Below are positions 33,824 through 45,674 of a DNA stretch of 64,000 bases, piece after piece. How positions within the stretch are numbered: the stretch's first letter is position 1; each line of letters begins with the position of its first letter. This DNA comes from Neoarius graeffei (taxonomy: Eukaryota > Chordata > Actinopteri > Siluriformes > Ariidae): contig NC_083570.1 of assembly GCF_027579695.1 (NCBI RefSeq), positions 97,789,963 through 97,853,962 on the forward strand, in the 5' to 3' direction. The notes under the pieces were generated by a model that had not been told where the DNA came from, searched no databases, and saw only the letters and a list, made by a program, of their open reading frames with translations. Made by a program: the position numbers and the translations under genes.

Positions 33824-34722
33824 GAGAGAGAGTCTCAAAACATGTATACATGTGTGTACTTGACTTACTTTCCATATATATATATATATGTGTGTGTGTG
33901 TTCATGCCATGACATTGGATGAGTTCAAGATTTTCAGAGATGTTTACATTCAAAGGCTGAATTACTGAATGTTCTGAATGTTGTTTGTCCATGATCCACA
34001 TATTTGATGAGATGGACTGTTCAAGAGATTAGAAAAGTCTACTGCCCAGTTACTGTTTTTAAAGTGGGTGTGAGTGCAAAAAAGAGTTTTTGAAGTTCAA
34101 TGGTCATGGTAAATGAAGTTATACCCTGTTCTCTTCTAATCCGTCAACACCGTAAGATGTGTGTCAACTCCGTCAACAGCTCGTCAACTCCATAAGATGA
34201 GTTTTCTTTTCATTTTTGTTTTTAAAAGGAGATATTATTATATTGTCTCAGATTATCTCAATAAAAACACTGCATTTCCTAAATGAATTTGTAATTTTTA
34301 TATAGCTGAATACCATTGTCTGTTTTTTAGATTAAAAACTAAATGTGAAAATGTATATTTCCCCACTAATAATAAGCGATAGCTCCATAATTTATTTATT
34401 TTAAGTAATCGTAGTAGTTTGAAAATGTGGATAGATCAGCACAGATTAAAATTATCTCCAATATTCAAAAGAACTGCAATAATTTTATTCAAAATACATA
34501 TTTTCTAGGTTTCTGTGTGTCTTATGGTGTTGACAAAATTCCATGCTTATCCAGCAATCATGACAAAAATGTTAAAAATGTTAAACCTGGGAGATTGTAT
34601 TTTGACAGCATTAAAAGGCCAACTTCTGGGGCAACTATAATATATAAATATATTTTGGAAAAATCAACATTTTATTTTTAGAAATTAAAAACCCATTTTA
34701 TCCCTTGTCTCAAGAATCCCTG
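32554..34722. mobile_element. DNA element Z with 14-bp motif cluster
   Basis: Ends are inverted copies with AGGATTCTTGAGA and complement. Inside lie eight exact matches to GTCAACWCCRTAAG, in both orientations: 32940, 33285, 33311, 33334, 33355, 34143, 34183 and 34521. No coding frame with a known domain; a 84-codon frame at 34427-34681 is unassigned. Confidence 0.6.
33698..33873. repeat. 176-bp hairpin with (CT)n(TA)n centre
   Basis: Arms GGAAAGTAAGTCAAGTACAC and complement, each followed by an ATGTATACATG block and GAGTCTC. The (CT)n arm pairs with (AG)n and the (TA)n centre pairs with itself. Confidence 0.85.
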
Positions 34723-35040
34723 ATGTTTATGACTTCACGGTTGGCAGGATTCTCGCAATGCGGTGTGCGCATGATCAAAAATGGAACGAAGTCTCGCTAC
34801 TGGCTGTCTGTGGTGTACAGTACGTTTGTAAATGTTATGCGCTCTTATCATCGTGGGAATTGATTATAGCTCTAAATAAATATTGAAGTTTTTTTTAAAG
34901 AATCCGTATAACTTTATTTATACACCCGTATACTACGTTTATTGAATCAAATCCGTATAAAATAATGACATTCCGTATAGGTTGACATGTATGATAACAC
35001 TGTGTGTGTGTGCGTGCATGTTTACTCCGTGAAGTGACTG

Positions 35041-35665
35041 TTCAGCTTTAACAGCAGCTGAACATCACACGTAATATCTCCTCGTACGAAAAAGACTGGA
35101 AATAATCCTGTAAGATGTGATCAACGATGTTAATCCTTTCATCTCCCAAAAAGTTGTTTACTGGCTCCATCTCGCAGAGGAGTTAGCAAGTGGAAGTAAC
35201 AAGCAAAAAGGTTGATAACTAGCTGCCAGCGCCCAGCTTGGCTGGGTGGTGGTGGGGATTGCTAGCAAGCGGTCAAGCTAACAAGCTAATGCCCTTCCTT
35301 TTGTGAACAAGCACTTGTAGACAAATAATAAAACAAATCTCACAGAAAAAAAAACACCTAAAGTCTTCACAAATCCCTCTAATCCACAACAAATACAGTA
35401 GCTTGAAAAATGGAGATTTCACAAATGATATGTTACGTGCAGGGCTGTCAAGTTTTGAAGTTTGCTCGGAGTGAGATTTTTTTTTTGTTTGGTTTTTTTT
35501 TTGGTGGGGTGGGGGGTCCCTCCTAGTGTCCCATCAACCCAGCTACTTAAAAAAAGAACAAATTCGATTAGATCAATTACACTGTTTGTTTATTCTATAA
35601 CAAATAATAATACAGTAAAATATGTTTTGTTCTTTATTGTGCATAAACATTTGCATTTCAAATTA
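35041..35665. other. hAT interior, no gene seen
   Basis: Holds the second duplicate block and a T-rich/G-rich patch at 35478-35518. No coding frame is supported. Confidence 0.3.
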
Positions 35666-36197
35666 CACTACCGTTCAAAAGTTTGGGGTCACTTTGAAAT
35701 GTCCTTATTTTTGAAAGAAAAGCACTGTTCTTTTCAACGAAGATCACTTTAAACTAATCAGAAATGCACTCTATACATTGCTAATGTGGTAAATGACTAT
35801 TCTAGCTGCAAATGTGTGGTTTTTGGTGCAATATCTCCATAGGTGTATAGAGGCCCATTTCCAGCAACTCTCACTCCAGTGTTCTAATGGTACAATGTGT
35901 TTGCTCATTGCCTCAGAAGGCTAATGGATGATTAGAAAACCCTTGTACAATCATGTTAGCACAGCTGAAAACAGTTGAGCTCTTTAGAGAAGCTATAAAA
36001 CTGACCTTCCTTTGAGCAGATTGAGTTTCTGGAGCATCACATTTGTGGGGTCGATTAAATGCTCAAAATGGCCAGAAAAATGTCTTGACTATATTTTCTA
36101 TTCATTTTACAACTTATGGTGGTAAATAAATAAAAGTGTGACTTTTCATGGAAAACACAAAGTTGTCTGGGTGACCCCAAACTTTTGAATGGTAGTG
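35666..36197. mobile_element. Tc1-related MITE, copy b
   Basis: TA-flanked (35664-35665 and 36198-36199), ends CACTACCGTTCAAAAGTTTG. A four-base AATA gain near 36125 distinguishes it from copies a and c. Confidence 0.88.
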
Positions 36198-36506
36198 TAA
36201 ATAAAGGCAAAAAACACAAATATAGCCCCAAAGGGCCCCACTGAACAATGGTGGATATTTTGTGTGTGTGTTTGAGTGAAAAACGCCTCTCTGTTCATGA
36301 CAGCTCCTTAGCGACTTAACCAAAGTTATTCATTCTATAATCCCCAGAAAAACAGTCTTTGACTAAACGAACATTTAAATCGTCGTCAGCACAGTATGCT
36401 ATTTTAGCTGGTTTACATCTAGCTTGCTAGTTAGACAGTTATCTACGATAGCTTGAAATGGACAGGTTTTCGATACTGAACAAGGTGTAGACCAGAAATA
36501 TTGGTC

Positions 36507-37555
36507 ATAAACATAGACCCCGCCTTCTGCGTAGAATCATACGTCATCCTCGCCGCCATATTGGATGGGGCAAAGTGGAGATTCTTCAACCGTCTCTGGT
36601 ATAGCGTCTAGACAGTAGCCGAGAATAAAGATGCCTCATTCATGTGCTGCGTTTAACTGTACCAACAGGTTTACCATCCAAACGAGATCACATGGGATTA
36701 CCTTTCACAGGTGAGACTGGAAAAATACTTTTCATTGTATTTGGTCATTATAATGTAATTTTACAAACAGATTTTCCTGACTTTGTGGCTAATATGAAGT
36801 CTCGCGCATAATAGCCGCTCGGTGAAACCTGTCTCCAAACAATGAAGTATTTCCTTCGTAACTACGCTGATTGTTGTTAGTTGCTTAGCTAACTTTTCAC
36901 ATACTATGTAGGTTTCCCAAAAATAAAGCCATGAAAAAGCAGTGGGAGACAGCTGTGCGACGGGAAGGGTTTTCTGCTACTCCGTCATCCATGCTGTGCA
37001 GTGAACACTTCAGAACGGAGGATTCTGACAGAACAGGTCAGACAGTCAGGATCAGAGAGGGAGCTGTTCCTTCAGTCTTCAGTTTCCCAGCTCATCTCCA
37101 CCGGGTAGGTGTATAGTTATAAGCAGTGAGAATTAGATAATACAGTGCCACACTATGATGAACGTTTCTGAACGTATGATGAATGTTTTTAACCTTTCTG
37201 AATGTGAAGGAATCAGTGATGTTTTTTTGTTTTGGTATGACGTTAGAACCTGGCCGAACTCAGTTTGGCGGTCATTTAGAATATTGACAGGTATTTCGCA
37301 CACTATTTATAACCATCACATTAAAAGTTATACATGTTGTTTTGATGCCTGTTTGTTTCCCAAATACATACGTGTGTGTCTTAATGGGTGAATAAAAGGC
37401 ATCAAGTTAAATATTATTGTAGAAATGGGCTTTATGAAGTTGTCCATTTACTTGCATTGGTTTATGGGGAAGATTTGCCACATCCAATATGGCGGACACT
37501 CTGACGTATCCCAGCAACGGGGCCACCAGCTCAATGCGGCGTCTATGTTTATATG
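36507..37555 (+). mobile_element. THAP-bearing segment T, probable non-autonomous transposon
   Basis: Left end (36507-36580) and right end (about 37466-37555) are inverted copies sharing AAACATAGAC, CATACGTCA-type and GCCATATTGGATG blocks. The interior holds two THAP exons. THAP domains are used by P, Kolobok and related transposases to bind DNA, so a transposon origin fits. Confidence 0.6.
36631..37105 (+). CDS. THAP-domain protein, exons 1 and 2
   Basis: Exon 1 (36631-36710) encodes MPHSCAAFNCTNR...HGITFH and ends at a GTGAGA donor. Exon 2 (36912-37105) starts after TAG and continues RFPKNKAMKKQW...MLCSEHF...GAVPSVFSFPAHLHR, ending at GTAGGT. Together they make a complete THAP zinc finger: Cys5 and Cys10, then the C-x2-H pair in LCSEHF, the conserved HRFP and the AVPSVF box. 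THAP domains read specific DNA in transposases and in some host regulators. No later exon or RNase-H domain was seen, so the product is truncated or other exons are lost. The exon arrangement is intact, with a sensible split codon (Arg). Host gene, captured exon or transposon part cannot be decided here. Confidence 0.65.
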
Positions 37556-37590
37556 TCTATGTGCAGAACGGTGCACGTTTCGGCCAATCA

Positions 37591-37950
37591 TCTCATTATC
37601 TCTAGCCGCTTTATCCTGTTCTACAGGGTCGCAGGCAAGCTGGAGCCTATCCCAGCTGACTACGGGCGAAAGGCGGGGTACACCCTGGACAAGTCGCCAG
37701 GTCATCACAGGGCTGACACATAGACACAGACAACCATTCACACTCACATTCACACCTACGGTCAATTTAGAGTCACCAGTTAACCTAACCTGCATGTCTT
37801 TGACTGTGGGGGAAACCGGAGCACCCGGAGGAAACCCACGTGGACACGGGGAGAACATGCAAACTCCACACAGAAAGGCCCTCGCCGGCCACGGGGCTCG
37901 AACCTGGACCTTCTTGCTGTGAGGCGACAGCGCTAACCACTACACCACCC
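37591..37950 (-). repeat. V-SINE copy 9
   Basis: Reverse orientation, duplication CGTTTCGGCCAATCA before (37576-37590) and CGTTCGGCCAATCA after (37951-37964). The head is slightly truncated. Confidence 0.92.
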
Positions 37951-38460
37951 CGTTCGGCCAATCAATAAGGAACAATTAGAAAAACGTAGCAAACCGTTGC
38001 AGCGGTTGAACTCGCCCCAGAAGCGCTGTGACCTACGGCTGTGGCGTTTGTAGATAGCTTGAAGGAATTTCTGTGCGATTATTGGAGAAGCTCAGAGTGA
38101 GAAAGGCCATGTGTGAGCGTGTGAACTTGTTGAAATGCGTGTGTCTCACTCTCAATGCGTGAGGCTTGAGAACCCTGGTTACGTGTTTTGTTATTTAGTA
38201 AGTTTTCACCAGTCTTCCATTCCCAGTTTTTGACCAGAGCCGTGTACAACTGTAACGCCATGAGGAGCTGACATTAGGCAAGCAACCTTATTTTCATGAG
38301 CATTTTTTGGTTTCACATCAATAAAAAGTGACTGTTAGGAACATTTTTTGTAGTTTTACTTCTTGATTCTCTGGTGTGTGTGTGTGTTATCTTGCCGGCT
38401 GAGGCCGCAGTGCGTCAATACATTTCCACAAAGCAATGTATTTTACAGTTATTTATGATG

Positions 38461-38709
38461 TTACAACAGGGCTAACGTCTGCCTACGAAGACTGCCAAAA
38501 GCACACAGCCTACTTAACGCAATGTGTTTCCTCAGATTCGACGTTGAGTTTTTATAAGCTGAATCGTCCACTGGTTTGGGGAGACACATGTGACACCGCA
38601 TAACATAACTGTTATTTTTTGTTGTTTGGAGAGTGAACATGGTTTGTAGGTGTGGCCAGGGGTGCGCCTCTTCGGCTTGGTGAGAAACGCTGGCCGCTGT
38701 CTCTGCCAT
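38461..38709 (-). pseudogene. BED-finger exon of the 7.7-kb hAT transposase
   Basis: The 82-residue frame has a BED-like finger: YVMRCHMCLPKP, then a SNLRKHIALSR helix with the histidines expected for BED. Position and direction (near the right end, pointing inward) fit the transposase start of a hAT. The catalytic part is not found in the element, so the copy depends on a transposase from elsewhere. Confidence 0.6.
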
Positions 38710-39261
38710 TTTACTTCTGCTTCCATGCTCTTTTCCACCTGGACTGGTCTTGCCGCGGGAATTTTGTGTGCGGGCGCGCGTGGCGGCTTGGCTCTGTTTG
38801 ATTGGCGAAACGGAGTTAAACCATAGCTCCTCCCACTATGGCTCTGGCTGCTACATTTGATCGGTGAGATGCGGTCATGTGACACAGCCTCTGCTGGAAG
38901 TCTCGACAAAACATAAACAAGCAGACCACGCATCGCACGGATCCATAAAAATAAAGTAGCGAGTAATGAGCAGAATATAGCCCAATGTAACGGAGTAAAA
39001 GTACCGCTTCTTCTTCACAAATATACTCAAGTAAAAGTAAAAAGTATGCTGCATTAAAACTACTCTTACAAGTACAATTCATCCAAAAAGTTACTCAAGT
39101 AAATGTAACGGAGTAAATGTAGCGCGTTACTACCCACCTCTGATGAACAGAAATACATCAAATCACTTTTCTGAAACTAGTATTACATAAACAAGTACAA
39201 GCTTCCCTATTTCTCTTGCAAACTTTCTGACATGACTTGCTTTACAGATTGAGGGCAATTT

Positions 39262-39373
39262 GCCCGAAACCTCAACCTCGTCTCAGTTAGCATCAATGAA
39301 CTTGTTAATGTGATGTCTCGCAAGATTAACAAGTATTTGGTGAGACAGTTGACTCACTCCTGAATTCTGTCTT
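39262..39373 (+). repeat. Duplicated locus, copy 2 (first part)
   Basis: Matches 25925-26030 (CATCAATGAACTTGTTAATG and following). The copy resumes at 44639 after the L2 LINE. Confidence 0.75.
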
Positions 39374-41040
39374 TGAAAACAGCATTTGTGTCCATTCAGT
39401 AGGGATTAATCAGAATGTCATACAGTAGGACCGACCCATAATGGTGGTCACACCCTTGATCTAATACTAACATTCAGATTAAACGTAGACAATATAGTCA
39501 TACTTCCACAGTCTGAAGTTATCTCAGATCACTGTCTCATCTCATTCAAACTATGTCTGAGTAATAATATATGCACCTCACCACGCTACTGTATTAAACG
39601 TACATTCGCGTCAACTACTGCGCAGAGCTTTATAAATGATCTCCCAGAGTTATCAACTTTGATTGGGTCACTGTCAGCCCCTGCAGAACTTGATCAGGCA
39701 ACTGAATGCTTAGAGTCAACGTTCCACCATACCTTAGATAATGTAGCTCCTCTTAAAAGGAAAATGGTCAGAGACAAAAAATTAGCACCCTGGTATAACG
39801 ATGGCACTTGGACTTTAAAACAGACCACTTGAAAATTGGAATGTAAATGGCATCAAACAAAATTGGTAGTGTTCAAATTAGCATGGAAGGAGAGCTTCCT
39901 GAAGTATAGAAAAGCTCTTAGTGCTGCGAGATCAACATAAATTTCTCCTCCCGGATAGAAGATAACAAAAATAATCCTAGATTCCGATTTAATACTGTAG
40001 CAAAATTAACCAGGAATAAGTCCACTATAGACACATGCACGCCTGTAGTATGTAGTCGCGACGACTTCATGAATTTTTTTAATGACAAAATTGAGAATAT
40101 TCGACAAATTCAAACTACTAATTTAAGGTCAGACAATGTAAGTGACCCTGTAGTTAACAATATAACTGTATCAGATCATCAATTAGAATGTTTTACTCCC
40201 CTTAAAGAAATTGAATTACTTTCATTAATCTCCGTATCAAAAGCCTCAACTTGTGTACTAGATCCCTTACCGACACGTCTATTCAAACAGATAATGCCTG
40301 GAGTAATTGAACCACTTCTAAAAATAATAAATTCTTTTCTCACGATCGGCTATGTACCCAAATCCTTTAAACTAGCAGTTATCGATCCCCTGATTAAAAA
40401 ACCTGACCTTGATCCCTGTCAGCTGTCCAATTATTGGCCAATATCAAACCCCCCTTTATCTCCAAGATCCTTGAAAAAGCTGTGGCACAGCAGTGATGCT
40501 CATATTTACACAGGAATAACATCCATGAAATGTATCAGTCAGGATTTAGACCTCATCATAGCACAGAGACAGCGCTGGTTAAAGTAGTAAACGACCTACT
40601 GTTGGCCAGGGTGACCAAACGTCCTCTTTTACCCGGACATGTCCACTTTTTACATCCTGTCCGGGGTGTCTGTTTTTTTTTTTTTTTATAAATTCACGAA
40701 AATGTACGGTTTTCACTGTTTTTCATGGGACCATGAAGCGTGTACTTAAATTGACTGGCGTTTTGCACAGAATACTACAGTACTTTGTTGCGTGACTTAA
40801 TTCCCAAGAGGCTGCCTTGTGGGCGGCTCTGCGACGCGCACACACCGAGGGAGCAGAGCAGATAGCGGAGCAGCGTTGTACACAAAATGCCAACGTGAAA
40901 GTGCAGCTTCACAGATGAACTGCAAAAAAAATTTCCCATGTACTGTCCCAGTCGGGACAAGTGGGAAACTGAGTGCACTGTATGCAAAGCTGGCACATGT
41001 TTCAGTGACTAATAAAGGTGCTGGAGATCTCAATAGATGT

Positions 41041-42310
41041 TGACCTGAAGAATATCATGTTCAAAATCTACCAGTACTTCCACATCTACACTGTGCGCAC
41101 TGAGAGCCTGAAGAAGTACTGTGAGTTTGTTGAGATTGATTACGGGGGGAGCATGGTGGTGTAGTGGTTAGCGCTGTCGCCTCACAGCAAGAAGGTCCGG
41201 GTTCGAGCCCCGTGGCCGGCGAGGGCCTTTCTGTGTGGAGTTTGCATGTTCTCCCCATGTCCGCGTGGGTTTCCTCCGGGTGCTCCGGTTTCCCCCACAG
41301 TCCAAAGACATGCAGGTTAGGTTAACTGGTGACTCTAAATTGACCGTAGGTGTGAATGTGAGTGTGAATGGTTGTCTGTGTCTATGTGTCAGCCCTGTGA
41401 TGACCTGGCGACTTGTCCAGGGTGTACCCCACCTTTCGCCCGTAGTCAGCTGGGATAGGCTCCAGCTTGCCTGTGACCCTGTAGAACAGGATAAAGCGGC
41501 TAGAGATAATGAGATGAGATGAGAGACTTGGTTGAGATCTACCTCTGGCACATGCACCCACATTCAAGAAATGGAACAGGAGAACATGTCCATTATGAAG
41601 GTGAAGAAAATACTGAACAATATCCACACCATTCTTCTTCAACGCAAGAGCAACAACTTCATGTCCCTTAACGTTAAGGGACTACTGGCACAAAAGCGCA
41701 AAGATGGACTTGGTAAGGGCTGTGACCAGTTCTGTACTGACGTGCAAGGCCTGTACAGTGGATGACTCCCATGGAAGAGTTCTCAACATTCATGTGGATG
41801 GATCTGAGTGAGCCACCAAACTGGAATGATATGGAGGCCTGCATCACGTACCTAGGAGAGAAGGGGGTGCCAGTTGTTGTCAAGTGTTTTGACCAGGTCA
41901 CCAATCTGAAGAAATTCACAGAAAGGTGCAACAGTGATGAGGAGTTCAGTGGCCTGCAGGTGCACCAGAAGTGGACCAAATATTTTGAGAAGGCAAAAAG
42001 CACTGCATGTTGCTCAGAGCTACTGAAGATTGCACAGTTTGTCTATGCACTTCCCTCTCACAATGCAAATGTTGGGAGGGTTTTCTCACTGATGCAGAGC
42101 CAGCGGACCAAGGAGAGGAACCAGCTGTCTGTTGAGTCACTGAAGGGGATTCTATTAGTGCAATACAATTTCAAAGACACTTCTTGCAAAGACCTTTATG
42201 CTTATTTGTTGAGCAACCGAAAACTGCTGGGAAAGATCAGCTCTATAGCAAAATACGGATGGGCAGACAAGGAGGAGGAAGAAGAAAAGCATGATGAAGA
42301 AGACAACTAA
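41041..42310 (+). pseudogene. hAT transposase fragment with C-terminal dimerisation domain
   Basis: The first part (41041-41142) reads DLKNIMFKIYQYFHIYTVRTES. The V-SINE follows. After several frame changes the final 182-codon frame (41762-42310) ends with the hAT dimerisation signature FVYALPSHNANVGRVFS...RTKERNQLSVESLKGIL and an acidic tail (EEEEEKHDEEDN). The layout resembles proteins of the ZNF862/KIAA type hAT relatives. The catalytic region is damaged. Confidence 0.75.
41143..41524 (+). repeat. V-SINE copy 10
   Basis: Inside the hAT transposase. Head, core and GATGAGAT tail are complete; no target duplication could be read confidently. Confidence 0.92.
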
Positions 42311-44754
42311 AGATTAAAAGTATAGATCCTTTTTGTTTGTTGAGTTAGTATCTTTGTGGGACTGTTTTATTATTTATCTTATTACACTAAAAAGGTATTA
42401 AGAGAGATTTTGTTGAAGCTGGATTTTCTAACACAGAAGAGGTCATATTTAGAACATTATTTCACATTATTTATTTGAAAAGAGAGCTATCATTTTGTTA
42501 CAGATTTTATTTTATTACAGAAGTTATTTTTGTACCATTCAGGCATAATAAAGCATGTTCATTAACCTCTGAGAAGCCTGTCTGAATTTGTGTTTCGAGG
42601 CTGGGCCGAGTGTCCTCTTTTTTGGAAATCAAAATATGGTCACCCTACTGTTGGCGTCTGATCAGGGCTGTGTCTTACTGCTTGTGTTGCTTGACCTTAG
42701 TGCAGCATTTGAAACCATCGATCATTCCATTCTTCTGGATAGACTAGAAAATGTTGTGGGAGTTAAGAGAATGGCCCTCTCCTGGCTCAGGTCTTATTTA
42801 ACTGATCGCTATCAGTATGTTGATGTAAATGATTTTTCTAGACATACTGAGGTAAAGTTTGGTGTTCCACAAGGTTCTGTCTTGGGTCCACTGCTTTTTT
42901 TCTTTATATGTTACCTCTGGGTGATATTATTCGTAAGCATGGTATTAGTTTCCACTGTTATGCTGATGACACAGTTGTATGTCTCTGCAAAACCTGATGA
43001 GAGACACCAGCTTAATAGAATTGAGGAATGTGTAAAGGACATTAGACACTGGATGCTTATTAACTTCCTTCTGCTTAACTCTGACAAGACTGAACTACTT
43101 GTACTAGGACCACGTGCAAGTAGAAGTAAGTTTTCTGATTACACAGTAACTCTGGATGGCCTTTCTGTTTCTTCATGTGCAGCAGTAAAAGACCTCGGAG
43201 TGATTATTGACCCCAGTCTTTCATTCAAAACTCACATTGATAACATCACCTGGATAGCTTTCTTTCATCTCAGAAATATTGCTAAGATAAGAAATTTAAT
43301 GTCACTACATGATGCAGAAAAACTAGTCCATGCTTTCGTTACCTCCAGGTTGGATTATTGTAATGCCTCACTGTCTGGATGTTCCAATAAGTGCATTAAC
43401 AAGCTCCAGTTAGTTCAAAATGCAGCAGCAAGAGTCCTTACTAGAACTAGAAAATATGACCACATCACCCCTGTCTTATCCACACTGCATTGGCTCCCAA
43501 TCAAGTTTTGTATTGATTATAAAATACTACTATTGACCTTCAAAGCACTGAATGGTCTCGCACCACAGTACCTGAGTGAACTTCTGCTCCTCTATGACCC
43601 GCCACGCCTACTTCGATCAAAAGGTGCAGGCTATCTGCTGGTACCTCGTATAGTGAAGGCTACATCAGGGGGCGGAGCCTTTTCTTACAAAGCCCCACAG
43701 TTATGGAACAGCCTTCCAAGTAGTGTTCGGGAATCAGACAGTCTCAGTGTTTAAGTCTAGGCTGAAAACATATCTGTTTAGTCAAGCCTTGTGTTAATGG
43801 TGTTTATGAGGTAAAGGAGTAGATGATGTGGAGGGTCCTCAGACGTAGAATGTTTTGGTAAACTGGGATGTATGGATGCTGTCAGTCTCCCACTCGCTTC
43901 CTCACTCAAGTTTGTTGACGGTGTAGTGGCTGCTGCTTTATGTCCCGGGGCCCCTCATGCCTGTGTTACCTTTTTGCTGGAGTCCCTGCTTGTACTCAGT
44001 GCAAAAATGTATACTGTACCTATTTATTCAGGTGACATTGGACATACCTAACAACCTGTGTTTTCTGTCCCAAATCTGTCCCTCTGAGTTACATGTCAAT
44101 CCTGAGATCGAGATCCTGACCTCTTCTGCTCCTCGGACCTGCCTGATCCATCCTGATGCCCTGTGTCTGGTTGGAGTCTCATCACATCGCTCCTGTAGAG
44201 GACGGCCCCATATGGACAGTTGAAAGTCACACTTGGAAGACAGTCTGGACTCTTACAGTAATGCTTTTATGCCTGAGGACTTCAGTTGACTTGCTAACTT
44301 TGGAACTGCAGTTGTCATGAACAGTTTTGCACTCAAGTTTCCATCAATGAAGAGTTTATAACATCAACGAAACTGACTTCATGTTAAAACTGTTAATGTT
44401 GTAGTCATGTTGTCTGTTGTTGTCCAGGTGAGGATGGGTTCCCTTTTGAGTCTGGTGCCTCTTGAGGTTTCTTCCTTGTGTTGTCTGAGGGAGTTTTTCC
44501 TTGCCACCGTTGCTACACGCTTGCTCCTTGGGGATAGATTAGGGATAAAATTAGCTCATGCCTTGGGTCATTCAGATTCTGTAAAGCTGCTTTGGGACAA
44601 TGTCTATTGTTAAAAGCGCTATACAAACAAGCTTGACTTGTCTTGATGTAATGTGCCCTTTCTAGATCACAGTTAGAAACTGGCAGCACCAAATTACATA
44701 GATCTTTCTGTAGAAATTGTAACAAAACTTGCAGCCATAACTTAAAGGTTCAAG

Positions 44755-44918
44755 TAGTTGTTTTGGGACTGAAAGGTTGCCAGTTTGATTCCCTGGACCA
44801 GCAGGAATGGCTGAAGTGCCCTTGAGCAAGGCACCTGACCCCCAACTGCTCCCCAGGCTGCTCTGGTTTTGTTGGATGTCATTTTGGATAAGAGTGTCTG
44901 CTAAATGTAAATGTAGTC
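44755..44918 (+). repeat. Teleost short repeat, copy 2
   Basis: Paralogue of 26510-26665, part of the duplicated locus. Confidence 0.6.
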
Positions 44919-45267
44919 TATTTATGTAAACTGCTTATTACTAGAGCAGTGGCTACAATTATTGACACCTTTATGAGCTTTTGGCCGTTGCAAAAGTAGA
45001 AAAAAGACTTTCAAATTCTAAAATTGTGCATGAATAATTACTCACACTTCCACTGGGAAAAAAAAAAGTTGATTTTGGATTACTTGGTATTGTATATCAG
45101 ATCACGTGACACCGTTCCACAAGTATTGACACCTTTGTCCACAGTTAGACACCGTTCCACAATTATCGATATCCAGATGAATGAATGAATGAATGAATAA
45201 ATAAATAAATAAATAGGTATGTAGTATTCAGTTGACAAAACAGTTTTTATTTAAAAAATTTGTTGTA

Positions 45268-45635
45268 GGCGGCACGGTGGTGTAGTGTTTAGCGCTGTCG
45301 CCTCACAGCAAGGTCCTGGGTTCGAGCCCCATGGCCGGCGAGGGCCTTTCTGTGTGGAGTTTGCATGTTCTCCCCATGTCCGCGTGGGTTTCCTCCGGGT
45401 GCTCCGGTTTCCCCCACAGTCCAAAGACATGCAGGTTAGGTTAACTGGTGACTCTAAATTGAGCGTAGGTGTGAATGTGAGTGTGAATGGTTGTCTGTGT
45501 CTATGTGTCAGCCCTGTGATGACCTGGCGACTTGTCCAGGGTGTACCCCGCCTTTCACCCGTAGTCAGCTGGGATAGGCTCCAGCTTGCCTGCGACCCTG
45601 TAGAAGGATAAAGCGGCTACAGATAATGAGATGAG
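45268..45635 (+). repeat. V-SINE copy 11
   Basis: Duplication AAAYTTGTTGTA (45256-45267 and 45636-45647). The head has a small deletion before the B box (AAGGTCCTGGG). Confidence 0.93.
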
Positions 45636-45674
45636 AAACTTGTTGTACACAGACTTGTATTTAGTCCAAAATAT

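Larger units (their letters stand above)
31974..34994. mobile_element. DNA transposon Y
   Basis: Inverted ends ATACATGTCAACCT and complement, with AAATCCGTATAA motifs inside each end. The flanks ATAACAC on both sides suggest a 7-8 bp duplication. It holds a reversed piece of the THAP-bearing segment and element Z. No transposase frame recognised. Confidence 0.65.
31442..39142 (-). mobile_element. 7.7-kb hAT element with cargo
   Basis: Perfect 8-bp duplication ATGAACAG (31434-31441 and 39143-39150) surrounds inverted ends CAGAGGTGGGTAG and complement. Subterminal ACTCAAGTA/TACTTGAGT repeats are typical of this teleost hAT family. A BED-finger exon for a transposase lies near the right end. 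The interior contains at least five other repeats: elements Y and Z, a MITE, a THAP-bearing segment and a V-SINE. Confidence 0.85.
40607..42647 (+). mobile_element. hAT element inside the L2 LINE
   Basis: Perfect 8-bp duplication CTGTTGGC (40599-40606 and 42648-42655) around inverted ends AGGGTGACCA and complement. A V-SINE sits inside. This is a non-autonomous or decayed hAT with a partial transposase. Confidence 0.92.
39430..43754 (+). pseudogene. L2 LINE protein, interrupted
   Basis: Order of domains: end of the endonuclease (GHTLDLILTF, SEVISDHCLISF near 39440-39540), linker with stops, then the reverse transcriptase start (MNFFNDKIENIRQ... at 40069; AVIDPLIKKPDLDP...SNYWPIS near 40375-40445). 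The hAT enters at 40607. After it: LLDLSAAFETIDHSILLDRL (42690), [13 protein letters not shown] (42860), the YADD block out of frame near 42955, LLNSDKTELLVLG, and the C-terminal part with RLDYCNASLSG and LVQNAAARVLT. Stops, frameshifts and the insertion make it dead. Confidence 0.85.
39374..44638 (+). mobile_element. L2-type LINE containing a hAT
   Basis: A short duplication TGTCTT (39368-39373 and 44639-44644) and loss of the LINE from the paralogous site near 26030 mark the borders. It starts in the endonuclease domain and ends with AAAGCGCTATACAAACAAGC. Confidence 0.85.

Noticed and set aside
37155..37391. A third exon of the THAP protein after 37105
   Set aside because: The frame at 37155-37391 has no acceptor in phase and no similarity to known THAP protein continuations.
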